Shown: positions 1-9,467, counted from the first letter of the stretch. The stretch is 64,000 bases of DNA from Ensifer sp. BR816 (GCF_000378985.1 NZ_KB905370.1:2155830-2219829), one strand, 5' to 3'. Translations and numbers: made by a program. Notes: generated by a model from the letters alone, not told the origin.

Positions 1-27
1 GGTATTCAGCCGATCCCCCTGAAATAA
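1..27 (+). CDS. 3' end of an upstream gene (partial)
   Basis: Frame 1 reads eight codons ending in GIQPIPLK and then TAA. The stop lies 15 bases before the dipeptidase start, a spacing typical of genes in one operon. The fragment is too short to identify a family, and the reading could be chance. Confidence 0.3.
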   Translation, partial: GIQPIPLK

Positions 28-42
28 TGAGGAATCTTGGGA

Positions 43-1098
43 ATGCAGGCGGTTTTCGACGGCCATAACGACGTGCTTTTGCGCCTCTGGCAGCATGCGC
101 GTGGTGGAAGCGACCCGGTGGCCGAATTCATCGAAGGGACCGACAAGGGTCATATCGACATGCCGCGCGCCAGGGCGGGCGGTCTCGTCGGCGGCCTGTG
201 CGCCATCTACATCCCATCGGGTGATCTGGTGCTCAGAACGCCGGACAAGAATGGCCATTACGCGACGCCGCTGTCGGAGCCGCTCGATCACTTGCCATCG
301 CTCGCGACGGCGATCGAGCTTGCCGATATTGCGGTCAGGCTTGACCGGGCGGGCGCCTGGCGACTCTGCCGCTCGACCGGCGAAATCCGCGACGCGGTGG
401 CGGATCGCACATTCGCGGCCGTCCTGCACATGGAAGGCTGCGAGGCGATCGGACCGGACCTTGCCGCGCTCGAGACCTTCCACGCGGCCGGGCTGCGATC
501 GCTAGGGCCGGTCTGGAGTCGCCACAATGTGTTCGGCCATGGCGTGCCCTTCGCCTATCCATCATCGCCGGACACAGGCCCCGGTCTCACCGAGGCCGGG
601 TTCGAACTGGTGCGGGCCTGCAACCGGCTCGGCATCCTGATCGATCTCGCCCACATCACCGAGAAGGGATTCTGGGACGTGGCGGAGACGACCGACCAGC
701 CGCTCGTCGCCAGCCATTCCAATGCCCACGTCCTGACGCCGGTCGCCCGCAACCTTACCGACAGGCAGCTCGATGCCATTCGCGAGAGCCGCGGGCTGGT
801 CGGACTCAATTATGCGACGACCATGCTGCGGGCCGATGGGCAGGAGGATGCGGCGACGCCGCTTTCCGACATGGTGCGCCATGTCGACTACATGGTCGAG
901 CGAGTCGGTATCGACTGCATTGCCCTCGGTTCGGACTTCGATGGGGCGACGATACCGGAGGAAATCGGCGACGCGGCGGGCAATCAGAAGCTCGTTGTCG
1001 CGCTCAGGGCCGCCGGATATGGTGACCGCGAACTTACAAAAATATGCCGCGAGAACTGGCTGAGAGTTCTGGGACAGGCTTGGCACGAGGCTGCCTGA
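43..1098 (+). CDS. Membrane-dipeptidase-type peptidase (M19 family)
   Basis: The 351-residue protein is a zinc dipeptidase of the renal-dipeptidase family, which hydrolyses dipeptides and tolerates D-residues at the second position. The family's metal ligands are visible: the HND motif near residue 9, HMEG with its glutamate near residue 130, and later histidines in DLAHI and SHSNAH. Length is normal. An in-frame TTG lies at 37, but ATG 43 sits better behind the GAGG at 29-32. It directly precedes a peptide ABC importer in the same direction, so it probably cleaves the imported peptides in the cytoplasm; no signal peptide is seen. Confidence 0.88.
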   Translation: MQAVFDGHNDVLLRLWQHARGGSDPVAEFIEGTDKGHIDMPRARAGGLVGGLCAIYIPSGDLVLRTPDKNGHYATPLSEPLDHLPSLATAIELADIAVRLDRAGAWRLCRSTGEIRDAVADRTFAAVLHMEGCEAIGPDLAALETFHAAGLRSLGPVWSRHNVFGHGVPFAYPSSPDTGPGLTEAGFELVRACNRLGILIDLAHITEKGFWDVAETTDQPLVASHSNAHVLTPVARNLTDRQLDAIRESRGLVGLNYATTMLRADGQEDAATPLSDMVRHVDYMVERVGIDCIALGSDFDGATIPEEIGDAAGNQKLVVALRAAGYGDRELTKICRENWLRVLGQAWHEAA

Positions 1099-1145
1099 AC
1101 CCATGAAGAAGAGCCCGCAAAGGGCTAGAAAGAGGGAAGCGCAAA

Positions 1146-2786
1146 ATGATGCATAAGCTCAATGGACGTTTTCGACTTCTGACTGCTACCGCGACGCTCG
1201 CGCTCGTGATGGGTGCCGCTCAGCCGGTCTTTGCTGAAACGCCGAAGGACACCCTGGTCGAGGGTTTTGCGTTCGACGACATCATCACCATGGATCCGGG
1301 CGAGGCCTTCGAGCTTTCGACCGCCGAGATGACCAGCAACACCTACAGCCTGCTCGTCCGCCTCGATCTCAACGACACCTCCAAGGTCGTCGGCGATCTG
1401 GCCGAGAACTGGACGGTTTCCGACGACGGCCTGACCTATACGTTCAAGCTGAAGCCCGGCATGAAATTCGCTTCGGGCAACCCGATCACCGCCGAAGACG
1501 TCGCCTATTCCTTCGAGCGCGCCGTGAAGCTCGACAAGAGCCCGGCCTTCATCCTCACCCAATTCGGTCTTACCGGCGACAACGTCACCGAGAAGGCCAA
1601 GGCCGCCGACGCACAGACCTTCGTCTTTACCGTCGACCAGCCCTATGCGCCGAGCTTCGTGCTCAACTGCCTGACCGCGACCGTCGCTTCCGTCGTCGAC
1701 AAGAAGCTGGTGCTCGAGCATGTCAAGCCAGTGACGCCCGACGACAAGTACAAATACGACAACGATTTCGGCAATGAGTGGCTGAAGACTGGTTACGCCG
1801 GGTCGGGACCCTTCAAGCTGCGCGAATGGCGGGCGAACGAGGTCGTCGTGCTGGAGCGCAACGAAAACTACTATGGCGAACCGGCGATGCTCGCCCGCGT
1901 CATCTACCGTCACATGAAGGAAAGCGCCGGCCAGCGTCTGGCGCTCGAAGCCGGCGATATCGATGTGGCGCGCAATCTCGAGCCGGGCGACTATGAGGCC
2001 GCTTCCAAGAACGCCGATCTCGCGACGACCAGCGCTCCGAAGGGCACCGTCTATTACATCAGCCTCAACCAGAAGAACGAGAAGCTGGCGAAGCCTGAGG
2101 TACAGAAGGCCTTCAAATATCTCGTCGACTATGACGCGATCGGTGCAACCTTGATCAAGGGGATCGGCGAAATCCACCAGAGCTTCCTGCCGAAGGACGT
2201 TCTCGGCGCGCTCAACGAGAACCCCTACACCTTCGATGTCGCCAAGGCCAAGGAACTGCTGGCGCAGGCCGGCTATCCGGACGGCTTCACCGTCACCATG
2301 GACGTGCGCAACACGCAGCCGGTGACGGGGGTTGCGGAATCCTTCCAGCAGACGCTGGGTCAGGCGGGCGTGAAGCTCGAAATCATTCCGGGTGACGGCA
2401 AGCAGACGTTGACGAAGTATCGCGCCCGCAATCACGACATGTATATCGGCCAGTGGGGCATGGACTATTTCGACCCGCATTCAAATGCCGATACGTTCAC
2501 CAACAACCCGGACAATTCCGACGAGGGCAAGAACAAGACGCTCGCCTGGCGCAATGCCTGGGACGTTCCGGAACTGAGCAAGAAGACCAAGGAAGCACTG
2601 CTCGAGCGCGACAGTGCCAAGCGCGCGGAGATCTACAAGGGCTTGCAGAAGACCGTCCTCGAGGACAGCCCCTTCGTCGTCATCTTCCAGCAGACGGAGG
2701 TCGCCGGGCTTCGCAGCAACCTGAAGGGGTTCAAGCTCGGTCCGAGTTTCGACACGAACTACGTCTGGAACGTCTCCAAGGAATAG
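1146..2786 (+). CDS. Peptide ABC transporter, periplasmic binding protein (SBP family 5)
   Basis: The 546-residue protein is a solute-binding protein of the DppA/OppA family. It has a Sec signal peptide with a probable cut after VFA near residue 30 and the family body with WTVSDDGLTYTFKLKPG near residues 95-112. The hinge and ligand-cleft layout and full length are normal. A strong AGAGGGAAG precedes the ATG. It is the first gene of a five-gene importer and follows the dipeptidase by 47 bases, so di- or oligopeptides are the likely ligands; the exact ligand cannot be read from sequence. Confidence 0.9.
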   Translation: MMHKLNGRFRLLTATATLALVMGAAQPVFAETPKDTLVEGFAFDDIITMDPGEAFELSTAEMTSNTYSLLVRLDLNDTSKVVGDLAENWTVSDDGLTYTFKLKPGMKFASGNPITAEDVAYSFERAVKLDKSPAFILTQFGLTGDNVTEKAKAADAQTFVFTVDQPYAPSFVLNCLTATVASVVDKKLVLEHVKPVTPDDKYKYDNDFGNEWLKTGYAGSGPFKLREWRANEVVVLERNENYYGEPAMLARVIYRHMKESAGQRLALEAGDIDVARNLEPGDYEAASKNADLATTSAPKGTVYYISLNQKNEKLAKPEVQKAFKYLVDYDAIGATLIKGIGEIHQSFLPKDVLGALNENPYTFDVAKAKELLAQAGYPDGFTVTMDVRNTQPVTGVAESFQQTLGQAGVKLEIIPGDGKQTLTKYRARNHDMYIGQWGMDYFDPHSNADTFTNNPDNSDEGKNKTLAWRNAWDVPELSKKTKEALLERDSAKRAEIYKGLQKTVLEDSPFVVIFQQTEVAGLRSNLKGFKLGPSFDTNYVWNVSKE

Positions 2787-2827
2787 TCGGAAGGACCATT
2801 TCCTTGAGCACAAGCGGAGCAGAGCGA

Positions 2828-3871
2828 ATGAACGGGCGCCGGCGTGCCCGTTCCCGGAAGGCGGTTGCCGCGGCGCTGCAGTTTCTCGTCGTCGTGGCGA
2901 CCACCTATCTCGGGCTTCTCGCCGTCACCTTCTTCATCGGCCGGGTGATCCCGATCGATCCGGTGCTCGCCGTTCTCGGCGACCGGGCGCCCGCGCACGT
3001 CGTCGAACGGACGCGCGAAGCGATGGGGCTCAACCTGCCCCTTTACCAGCAGTTCGTCATCTATTGCCGGCAGGCGCTTTCCGGTGATTTCGGCATCTCC
3101 GTACTGACCACCAACCCGGTGATGACCGACATCCGCCGCGTCTTTCCGGCGACCATGGAACTGGCGACGGTCGGGACGCTGATCGGTGCGCTGATCGGCG
3201 TACCGCTGGGCGTGCTCGCCGCCGTCAAGCGTGGCAGCATCGCGGACCAGATCGTCCGCGTCATCGGCCTCGTCGGCTATTCGGTGCCGATCTTCTGGCT
3301 GGCGCTGCTGGCGCTGCTCGTTTTCTACGCACGGCTGAAATGGGTCGCCTATCCCGGCCGCATCGACATCGTCTACGAGTACACCTTCTCGCCGATCACC
3401 GGCTTCTACCTGGTCGATGCGCTGTGGCAGAGGCAATGGGACGTGCTCCGCGACGTCTTCCGTCACATCATCCTGCCTGCCTCGCTGCTCGGCTATTTCT
3501 CGCTCGCCTATATCAGCCGCATGACCCGCAGCTTCATGCTGAACGAACTGCAGCAGGAATACATCGTCGCCGCCCGCGCCAAGGGGCTTTCGGAGGCGCG
3601 GATCATCTGGGCTCATGCACTGCGCAACGCGGCCGTGCCGCTGGTCACGGTGATCGCGCTTTCCTATGCCGGGCTGCTCGAAGGCTCGGTCTTGACGGAG
3701 ACAGTTTTCTCCTGGCCTGGGCTCGGCCTCTACATCACCAACTCGCTGCAGAACGCCGACATGAACGCCGTCCTCGGCGGGACGATCATCATCGGATCGG
3801 TCTTCATCGGCATCAACCTGCTCTCCGATCTCCTCTACCGGACGCTTGACCCGAGGACGCGCGCGCGATGA
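2828..3871 (+). CDS. Peptide ABC transporter permease (DppB/OppB type)
   Basis: The 347-residue inner-membrane permease has a first transmembrane helix near residues 15-40, then the long periplasmic segment and the other helices typical of DppB. The EAA-loop region that contacts the ATPases is seen around AARAKGLSEARIIWAHALRN. I start at ATG 2828 because the reading frame further upstream overlaps the binding-protein gene. Its stop overlaps the next start (ATGA at 3868-3871), so the two permeases are translationally coupled. Confidence 0.9.
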   Translation: MNGRRRARSRKAVAAALQFLVVVATTYLGLLAVTFFIGRVIPIDPVLAVLGDRAPAHVVERTREAMGLNLPLYQQFVIYCRQALSGDFGISVLTTNPVMTDIRRVFPATMELATVGTLIGALIGVPLGVLAAVKRGSIADQIVRVIGLVGYSVPIFWLALLALLVFYARLKWVAYPGRIDIVYEYTFSPITGFYLVDALWQRQWDVLRDVFRHIILPASLLGYFSLAYISRMTRSFMLNELQQEYIVAARAKGLSEARIIWAHALRNAAVPLVTVIALSYAGLLEGSVLTETVFSWPGLGLYITNSLQNADMNAVLGGTIIIGSVFIGINLLSDLLYRTLDPRTRAR

Positions 3872-4800
3872 GCCTTGCCACGGAAACACGCCCGATGACA
3901 CGCCGCGAGTGGCTGCTCTCCGACCGGCCGCAATCGCGGCTGCAGGCCCGCCTCGGCCGCGCCTACATGACCTGGCGGCGGTTTTCGGCGAACCGCCTCG
4001 CGGTTCTCGGTCTTCTCATTCTCCTCGGCCTCGTCTTCGTCGCCGCATTCGCCGACCTTCTCGCGCCGCATTCGCCGGTCATCGGCAACCTCGCCAGCGC
4101 GCGGCTGCTGCCGCCCGGCAGCGAGGGATATCTGCTCGGCGCCGACGACCAAGGGAGGGACATCCTGTCGCGGCTGATCCATGGGTCGCGGCTGACGCTC
4201 GCCGTCGTCGTGCTCGTCGCCATCATCGCGGCGCCCGTCGGCCTGATCGTCGGCGCCGTCGCCGGCTATGCCGGCGGTTGGATCGACGCGATCCTGATGC
4301 GCATCACCGATATCTTCCTCGCCTTTCCGAAACTCGTCCTGGCGCTCGCCTTCGTTGCAGCGCTTGGCCCCGGCATCGAAAACGCCGTCATCGCCATCGC
4401 AATCACCTCCTGGCCGCCCTATGCGCGCATCGCCCGCGCCGAGACGCTGACGGTGCGCAATTCCGATTACATTGCCGCCGTGCGCCTGATGGGCGCCTCG
4501 CCGGCGCGCATCGTCTTCCGCCACGTGATCCCGATGTGCATGTCGTCCCTGATCGTGCGCGTCACGCTCGACATGGCAGGCATCATCCTGACAGCGGCGG
4601 GCCTCGGCTTCCTCGGTCTCGGCGCCCAGCCGCCGCTTCCTGAATGGGGCGCCATGATCGCTTCCGGCCGCCGCTTCATCCTCGATCAATGGTGGGTCGC
4701 GACCATGCCCGGCATCGCCATCCTGATCGTCAGCCTCGGCTTTAACCTGCTCGGCGACGGCCTGCGCGATGCGTTCGATCCACGGGAGAGCGGCCAATGA
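3868..4800 (+). CDS. Peptide ABC transporter permease (DppC/OppC type)
   Basis: The 310-residue permease is the partner of the preceding DppB-type protein. It shows the OppC N-terminal segment (about residues 30-80), the motif LLGADDQGRDILSRLIHGSR near residues 89-108 that marks this family, and five to six transmembrane helices ending in NLLGDGLRDAFDPR. It overlaps both neighbours by four bases. Confidence 0.9.
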   Translation: MSLATETRPMTRREWLLSDRPQSRLQARLGRAYMTWRRFSANRLAVLGLLILLGLVFVAAFADLLAPHSPVIGNLASARLLPPGSEGYLLGADDQGRDILSRLIHGSRLTLAVVVLVAIIAAPVGLIVGAVAGYAGGWIDAILMRITDIFLAFPKLVLALAFVAALGPGIENAVIAIAITSWPPYARIARAETLTVRNSDYIAAVRLMGASPARIVFRHVIPMCMSSLIVRVTLDMAGIILTAAGLGFLGLGAQPPLPEWGAMIASGRRFILDQWWVATMPGIAILIVSLGFNLLGDGLRDAFDPRESGQ

Positions 4801-5630
4801 GTGCGCTGCTCACCGTCGAAGACCTCCGCGTCCGGTTCCCGACCCGCACCGGCGTCGTCGAGGCGGTGCGCGGCGTTTCCTTCACGCTCGGCCGCGAACG
4901 CCTCGGCATCGTCGGCGAGAGCGGCTCCGGCAAGTCGCAGACGGGCCGGGCAATCATGGGGCTGACGCCGCCGCATGCGGACGCTTCAGCGAAGCAGCTC
5001 GCCTTCGACGGCATCGACCTCATCTCGGCACCGCCGAAGCTTCGGCGCGATCTTCGCGGCAAGCGGATCGCCATGATCCTGCAGGATCCGAAATACTCGC
5101 TGAACCCGGTGATGAGCATCGGCCGGCAGATCGTCGAGACCTTGCGGCGCCATGAGAGGGTCAGCCGTGCCGAGGCACGCGAGCGGGCGCTCGACATGCT
5201 GGCGGCGGTGCAGATCCGCGATCCCGCCCGCGTCTTCGACCTTTATCCGCACGAAGTTTCGGGCGGCATGGGCCAGCGGGCGATGATCGCCATGATGCTG
5301 GTCGCGGGACCCGAGCTGCTGATTGCCGACGAGCCGACCTCGGCCCTCGACGTGACGGTGCAGCTCGAAGTGCTGTCGATCCTCGACAAGCTGGTTGCGG
5401 AGCGTGGCATGGGACTGATCTTCGTCTCGCACGATCTGAGGCTGGTTTCGTCCTTCTGCGATCGCGTGCTCGTCATGTATGCCGGCAGGATCGTCGAGGA
5501 AATCGCCGCATCGGAACTCGCCAATGCCAGGCACCCCTATACCCAGGGGCTGCTGAACTGCATGCCCGTGATCGGTGCCGACCGCCATCCCTTGCCCGTT
5601 CTCGACCGCAAGCCGGAGTGGGCGCTATGA
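4797..5630 (+). CDS. Peptide ABC transporter ATP-binding protein (DppD/OppD type)
   Basis: The 277-residue ATPase has Walker A GESGSGKS near residue 40, the Q-loop ILQDPKYSLNP, signature VSGGMGQRAM, Walker B LLIADEPTSALD and the H-loop SHD. The signature has GM where LSGGQ is usual, a variation common in DppD proteins. The short C-terminus (about 20 residues after HPYTQGLL) is less than in many DppD proteins, which carry an Fe-S or oligopeptide-specific tail. It overlaps both neighbours by ATGA. Confidence 0.9.
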   Translation: MSALLTVEDLRVRFPTRTGVVEAVRGVSFTLGRERLGIVGESGSGKSQTGRAIMGLTPPHADASAKQLAFDGIDLISAPPKLRRDLRGKRIAMILQDPKYSLNPVMSIGRQIVETLRRHERVSRAEARERALDMLAAVQIRDPARVFDLYPHEVSGGMGQRAMIAMMLVAGPELLIADEPTSALDVTVQLEVLSILDKLVAERGMGLIFVSHDLRLVSSFCDRVLVMYAGRIVEEIAASELANARHPYTQGLLNCMPVIGADRHPLPVLDRKPEWAL

Positions 5631-6382
5631 CCGTGACTGTTTCGGTTGAAAACCTCAGCGTCGTCTATGACGACTTCCGGGCGCTCGACGCCGCCAGCGT
5701 GCAAGTCGAGGCCGGCGAATCCTTCGGTCTTGTCGGCGAGTCCGGTTCGGGCAAGTCGACACTGCTGAGAGCCATCGCCGGGCTTGCTCCGGTGAGCGAG
5801 GGTGCGATCCGGGTTCAGGGGCGCGAACTTCACGGTGCGCGCCGCGACAAGGCGTTCTATCGCGCCGTCCAGATGGTGTTTCAGGATCCCTATGGTTCGC
5901 TGCATCCCCGCCAGACCGTCGACCGGCAACTGGTAGAGCCACTGGCGATCCACGGCATCGGCGACGGCGAGCGCCGCATTCTGAAGGCGCTCGACGAAGT
6001 GGGCCTCGGCTCCGGCTTCCGCTTCCGTTATCCGCACCAGCTTTCCGGCGGCCAGCGCCAGCGCGTGGCGATCGCCCGGGCGCTGATCCTCGAGCCCTCG
6101 ATCCTGCTGCTCGACGAGCCGACCTCGGCGCTCGATGCGTCGGTCCAGGCCGAGGTGCTGAACCTGCTCGAACAGGTGCGCCGCGACCGCAAGCTGACCT
6201 TTCTCATGGTCAGCCACGACCTCGGCGTCGTCACCCATATGTGCGAGCGGCTGGCGGTGATGCAGGGCGGCCGCGTGGTCGAGCGGCTGACGTCGGCGGA
6301 TCTCGTCGCGGGGCGCATCGCGGAGGACTACACGCGCAACCTGATGGTGGCGAGCAAGGGGTTTCGGCGGAAGAGCGCGTGA
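5627..6382 (+). CDS. Peptide ABC transporter ATP-binding protein (DppF/OppF type)
   Basis: The 251-residue second ATPase has Walker A GESGSGKST, Q-loop MVFQDPYGSLHPR, signature LSGGQRQRVAIARAL, Walker B ILLLDEPTSALD and H-loop SHD. A GTG lies nine bases upstream, but ATG 5627 gives the four-base overlap seen throughout this operon. It is the last gene of the importer and ends about 65 bases before the long inverted repeat. Confidence 0.9.
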   Translation: MTVTVSVENLSVVYDDFRALDAASVQVEAGESFGLVGESGSGKSTLLRAIAGLAPVSEGAIRVQGRELHGARRDKAFYRAVQMVFQDPYGSLHPRQTVDRQLVEPLAIHGIGDGERRILKALDEVGLGSGFRFRYPHQLSGGQRQRVAIARALILEPSILLLDEPTSALDASVQAEVLNLLEQVRRDRKLTFLMVSHDLGVVTHMCERLAVMQGGRVVERLTSADLVAGRIAEDYTRNLMVASKGFRRKSA

Positions 6383-6446
6383 GGCTTCTGGGTGGACGAC
6401 GCTCAGATATCGTAAAGCGGCGTCTCCGAGGTGCCGAGGGCCGGCA

Positions 6447-6660
6447 CCCCCCCTCTGCCCTGCCGGGCATCTCCCCCCCACAAGGGTGGAGATTGGCAAG
6501 GCGCGGGCTCCCTGCTCCAATTTTCCGATAGCACTAAGCGCGAAGTAGAGGCGGCACGATAAGCCCTTAGCTCAATCTGCGGCGTTGCCGACCGGCGAAA
6601 GCGTCGATCCTTGCCGATCTCCCTCCTTGTGGGGGAGATGCCCGGCAGGGCAGAGGGGGG
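6447..6660. repeat. Long imperfect inverted repeat, rhizobial intergenic type
   Basis: Two arms of about 50 bases (6447-6500 and 6610-6660) are near-exact reverse complements. They differ by a few substitutions and the length of a G run. The core reads GGAGATGCCCGGCAGGGCAG on the right arm. A 109-base spacer separates them. The element lies between two converging genes. GC-rich palindromic repeats of this kind are scattered in rhizobial intergenic regions; assignment to a named family needs a search. Confidence 0.75.
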
Positions 6661-6681
6661 TATCCACACCCGCTTTCCCGA

Positions 6682-7215
6682 TCAGAGCAAGCTAAAAGCC
6701 CGATCGCGCTCCGACATCTGCGTCACCTCGAGCGGCCAGGCGATGGCAAGGCGGGGATCGAGCGGGTTGAGCCCGCCTTCGGAGCCCGGCGCATAGAATT
6801 TGTCGTGCAGATAAAAAAGCTCGCAGTCTTCGGTCAGCGTCTGGAAGCCATGCGCGAAACCGCCGGGGATCATCATCGAGCAGGCGTTCTCGGCACTCAG
6901 GATTTCGCCGTGCCATTGGAGATAGGTCGGCGAATCCGGCCTGATGTCGACGGCGACGTCGAAGACGGCGCCGGAAAGGCAGGAGACGAATTTCGTCTCG
7001 TCGTGCGGCGCCCGCTGGAAATGCATGCCGCGGATTGCCCCCTTGATCCGCGTCAAAGTGTGGTTGATCTGCGCGACGGAACCGTCCACGCCGAAATCGC
7101 CCAGCTCGTCGCGGCAGAAGAAGCGCGAGAAGAAGCCGCGTTCGTCGCCCATCTGCTTGCGCTCGATGACGATCAGGTCCGGCAGGGGGGTCTGGATACG
7201 GTTGAAGCGCGACAT
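6682..7215 (-). CDS. dTDP-4-dehydrorhamnose 3,5-epimerase family protein (RmlC-like)
   Basis: The 177-residue cupin-fold protein has RmlC landmarks: DERGFFSRFFC near residues 24-34, RIKGAIRGMHFQ with the catalytic-region histidine near residue 65, and the C-terminal LDPRLAIAWPL. Family members epimerise C3 and/or C5 of 4-keto-6-deoxy nucleotide sugars. Here the neighbours make CDP-4-keto-6-deoxyglucose, so a CDP-linked substrate is more likely than dTDP-rhamnose; no rmlA, rmlB or rmlD is seen nearby. It is divergent from the acyltransferase gene. Confidence 0.85.
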   Translation of the reverse strand: MSRFNRIQTPLPDLIVIERKQMGDERGFFSRFFCRDELGDFGVDGSVAQINHTLTRIKGAIRGMHFQRAPHDETKFVSCLSGAVFDVAVDIRPDSPTYLQWHGEILSAENACSMMIPGGFAHGFQTLTEDCELFYLHDKFYAPGSEGGLNPLDPRLAIAWPLEVTQMSERDRAFSLL

Positions 7216-7320
7216 GATGGTCCTCGGGAGGTGGTGCCTTTACGAACCGTTTCTTGCACGATCAAACGTTGACGCGGCAAGCGGTAACTGAAAAGAGTGC
7301 CGAACGACATTGGAGCCACC

Positions 7321-7809
7321 ATGATCGACGTGCACCCGACGGCGAGGATCAGCCCGCTCAGCGACATCGAGGATTCCGTTCGCGGGACCCGGATCGTCAT
7401 TGGCGAGGCGTCCGTCATCGACAGCTTCGTCAAGATCAAGCCGGCCGGCGGCTCGGGCGACCTCACGATCGGCCGCTTCTGCTACGTCAATAGCGGCTGC
7501 GTCTTCTACACCGGCAACGGCATACGCATCGCCGACAACGTCCTGATCGCCGCCAATTGCACCTTCGCCCCGGTCAATCACGGCTTCAAGGACAGGGATC
7601 GCCTGATCCGCGAACAGGGCTTCCAGCCGAGCCGCGGCGGCATCGTCGTCGAGGAGGACGTCTGGATCGGAGCGAATTCGGTGATCCTCGATGGCGCCAT
7701 CCTCAGGAAGGGCTGCGTCATTGCCGCCGGCTCGATCGTGCGCGGCGAGGTCGACGCCTACACGATCTGCGGCGGCAATCCGCTGCGGCGGCTCGGCGAG
7801 AGGTCGTGA
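7321..7809 (+). CDS. Hexapeptide-repeat acyltransferase (left-handed beta-helix)
   Basis: The 162-residue protein shows the repeated [LIV]-G-x4 pattern of left-handed beta-helix acetyltransferases, for example VVEEDVWIGANSVILDGAIL and KGCVIAAGSIV. The histidine of APVNHGFKD near residue 85 is in the position of the catalytic base. ATG 7321 is chosen over GTG 7297 because GGAG lies five bases before it. It begins a three-gene operon, overlapping the next start by one base. It probably acetylates a sugar or sugar nucleotide made by the cassette. Confidence 0.82.
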   Translation: MIDVHPTARISPLSDIEDSVRGTRIVIGEASVIDSFVKIKPAGGSGDLTIGRFCYVNSGCVFYTGNGIRIADNVLIAANCTFAPVNHGFKDRDRLIREQGFQPSRGGIVVEEDVWIGANSVILDGAILRKGCVIAAGSIVRGEVDAYTICGGNPLRRLGERS

Positions 7810-8639
7810 TGTTCACGGTTCTCGGCGGCTCCGGCTTCATCGGGCGCAATCTGGTCCGCCGTTTGCGCGCGCTCGGACACGCCGTCAATGTCCCCGCGCG
7901 CGCCGACCTGCCGCTCGCCAACCGGGATCTCGGCCACGTCATCTATGCCGTCGGCCTGACCGCCGACTTCCGCACCCGGCCGTTCGACACCATCGAGGCG
8001 CACGTGTCGCTGGCGGCGGATGTACTGCGCCACAACGCGTTTTCCTCCTTTCTCTATCTTTCATCGACGCGGGTCTATGCCAACGGTGAGGATACGCGCG
8101 AAACTGCCCATCTGTCGGCGTCGCCGCTCGATCCCTCGGATCTCTACAATCTCTCGAAACTGACGGGGGAGGCGATCTGCCTCGCCTCCGGACGCGAGAA
8201 CGTGCGGGTCGCCCGGCTGTCGAATGTCGTCGGCCCCGATGAGGCAGAGGCGGATACGTTCCTGGGCGCGCTCTGCCGGGAAGCGAAGGCGGGGCATATC
8301 CAGCTCCAGACGGCCCTCAGTTCCGCCAAGGACTATATCTGGATCGACGACGCCGTCGATCTGTTGCTCCGCATCGCTCAGCAGGGGCGTCACACGGTCT
8401 ATAATGTGGCAAGCGGCCGGCGGACCAGTCACGCGGACTGGTGCGCGGCAATACAATCCTGCACAGGGTGCGCCGTTGCCGTAAACGACGTGGCGCCGGT
8501 CGTTTCTCTTGCGCCGATCTCCAATGAACGGGTGAAAGAGGAATTCGCTTTTGCCGCCACACCTGTGCTAGAGCGCATCTCTGAAATCCTGGGCATGAGC
8601 GGATCGGGGCCCGATACCGATCCGCGGCCTTCCACATGA
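7809..8639 (+). CDS. NAD-dependent epimerase/dehydratase family protein (SDR)
   Basis: The 276-residue extended short-chain dehydrogenase has the N-terminal cofactor motif GGSGFIG near residue 6, a serine-rich strand LYLSSTRVY, and catalytic YNLSK around residue 113. It is shorter than classical 4,6-dehydratases and resembles 4-keto-reductases or epimerases. Within the cassette it is the best candidate to reduce or epimerise C4 of the keto-sugar. The start overlaps the upstream stop as TGATG, and its own stop overlaps the next start. Confidence 0.82.
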   Translation: MFTVLGGSGFIGRNLVRRLRALGHAVNVPARADLPLANRDLGHVIYAVGLTADFRTRPFDTIEAHVSLAADVLRHNAFSSFLYLSSTRVYANGEDTRETAHLSASPLDPSDLYNLSKLTGEAICLASGRENVRVARLSNVVGPDEAEADTFLGALCREAKAGHIQLQTALSSAKDYIWIDDAVDLLLRIAQQGRHTVYNVASGRRTSHADWCAAIQSCTGCAVAVNDVAPVVSLAPISNERVKEEFAFAATPVLERISEILGMSGSGPDTDPRPST

Positions 8640-9430
8640 AGACAGGACCTGACATGGACCCAATCGAACAATTCCGCTCCGAACGGGTGGCGACGATCGA
8701 CAGCTATGGCCGCGACGGCGATTTCCAGGCGCTCTCCGATCAGTGGCGCGAAGCCACGATGGCGAAGCGCTATGTCTACAATTTCGACTGGCTCGGCCGT
8801 CCGATCATACAGTATCCGCAGGATATGGTGGCCATGCAGGAGCTGGTCTGGGCGACACGTCCCGATCTGGTGATCGAGACCGGGATTGCCCATGGCGGCT
8901 CGCTGATCCTCAGCGCCTCGCTGCTCGCCATGCTCGACATGTGCGATGCCATCGAAGCGGGCGTTTCGTTCGATCCCAGCCAGTCCAAACGCAAGGTCAT
9001 CGGTATCGACATCGACATTCGCGCCCACAATCGCGCGGCAATCGAAAGCCACCCGATGGCGAGCCGCATCCAGATGTTCCAGGGCTCGGCCATCGATCCC
9101 GAGATCGTTCGGCAGGTCTGTGAGGCGTCGGAGGGCTACAAGCGCGTCATGGTCTGCCTCGATTCCATGCATACGCACGCGCATGTGCTTGCCGAACTGG
9201 AGGCCTATGCTCCCCTGGTGACGCCCGGCTGCTACTGCGTCGTGTTCGACACGCTGGTCGAGGACCTGCCGGCCGGCTTCTTCAGCGACCGTCCCTGGGA
9301 TGTCGGCGACAATCCGAAGACCGCGGTGCATGAGTATCTGCAATCCCATGGGGAATTCGAGATCGACAGGTCGGTTCAGAACAAGCTGATGGTCACGGTT
9401 GCGCCGGACGGTTTCCTGAAGCGGCTGTGA
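8636..9430 (+). CDS. CmcI-like cephalosporin hydroxylase / O-methyltransferase family protein
   Basis: The 264-residue protein belongs to the family of cephalosporin hydroxylase CmcI and rhamnosyl O-methyltransferases, which have a SAM-binding Rossmann fold. Visible landmarks are PDLVIETGIAHGGSLIL (residues about 78-94), VIGIDIDIRAHN, and LDSMHTHAHVLAELEAYAPL. ATG 8636 overlaps the preceding stop; ATG 8654 is an alternative giving 258 residues. In a sugar cluster a methyltransferase role is more likely than hydroxylation, but this is inferred. Confidence 0.82.
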   Translation: MKTGPDMDPIEQFRSERVATIDSYGRDGDFQALSDQWREATMAKRYVYNFDWLGRPIIQYPQDMVAMQELVWATRPDLVIETGIAHGGSLILSASLLAMLDMCDAIEAGVSFDPSQSKRKVIGIDIDIRAHNRAAIESHPMASRIQMFQGSAIDPEIVRQVCEASEGYKRVMVCLDSMHTHAHVLAELEAYAPLVTPGCYCVVFDTLVEDLPAGFFSDRPWDVGDNPKTAVHEYLQSHGEFEIDRSVQNKLMVTVAPDGFLKRL

Positions 9431-9467
9431 CCGTCGCGCGACAGGATCGCCGCATCAATCGAAGAGA

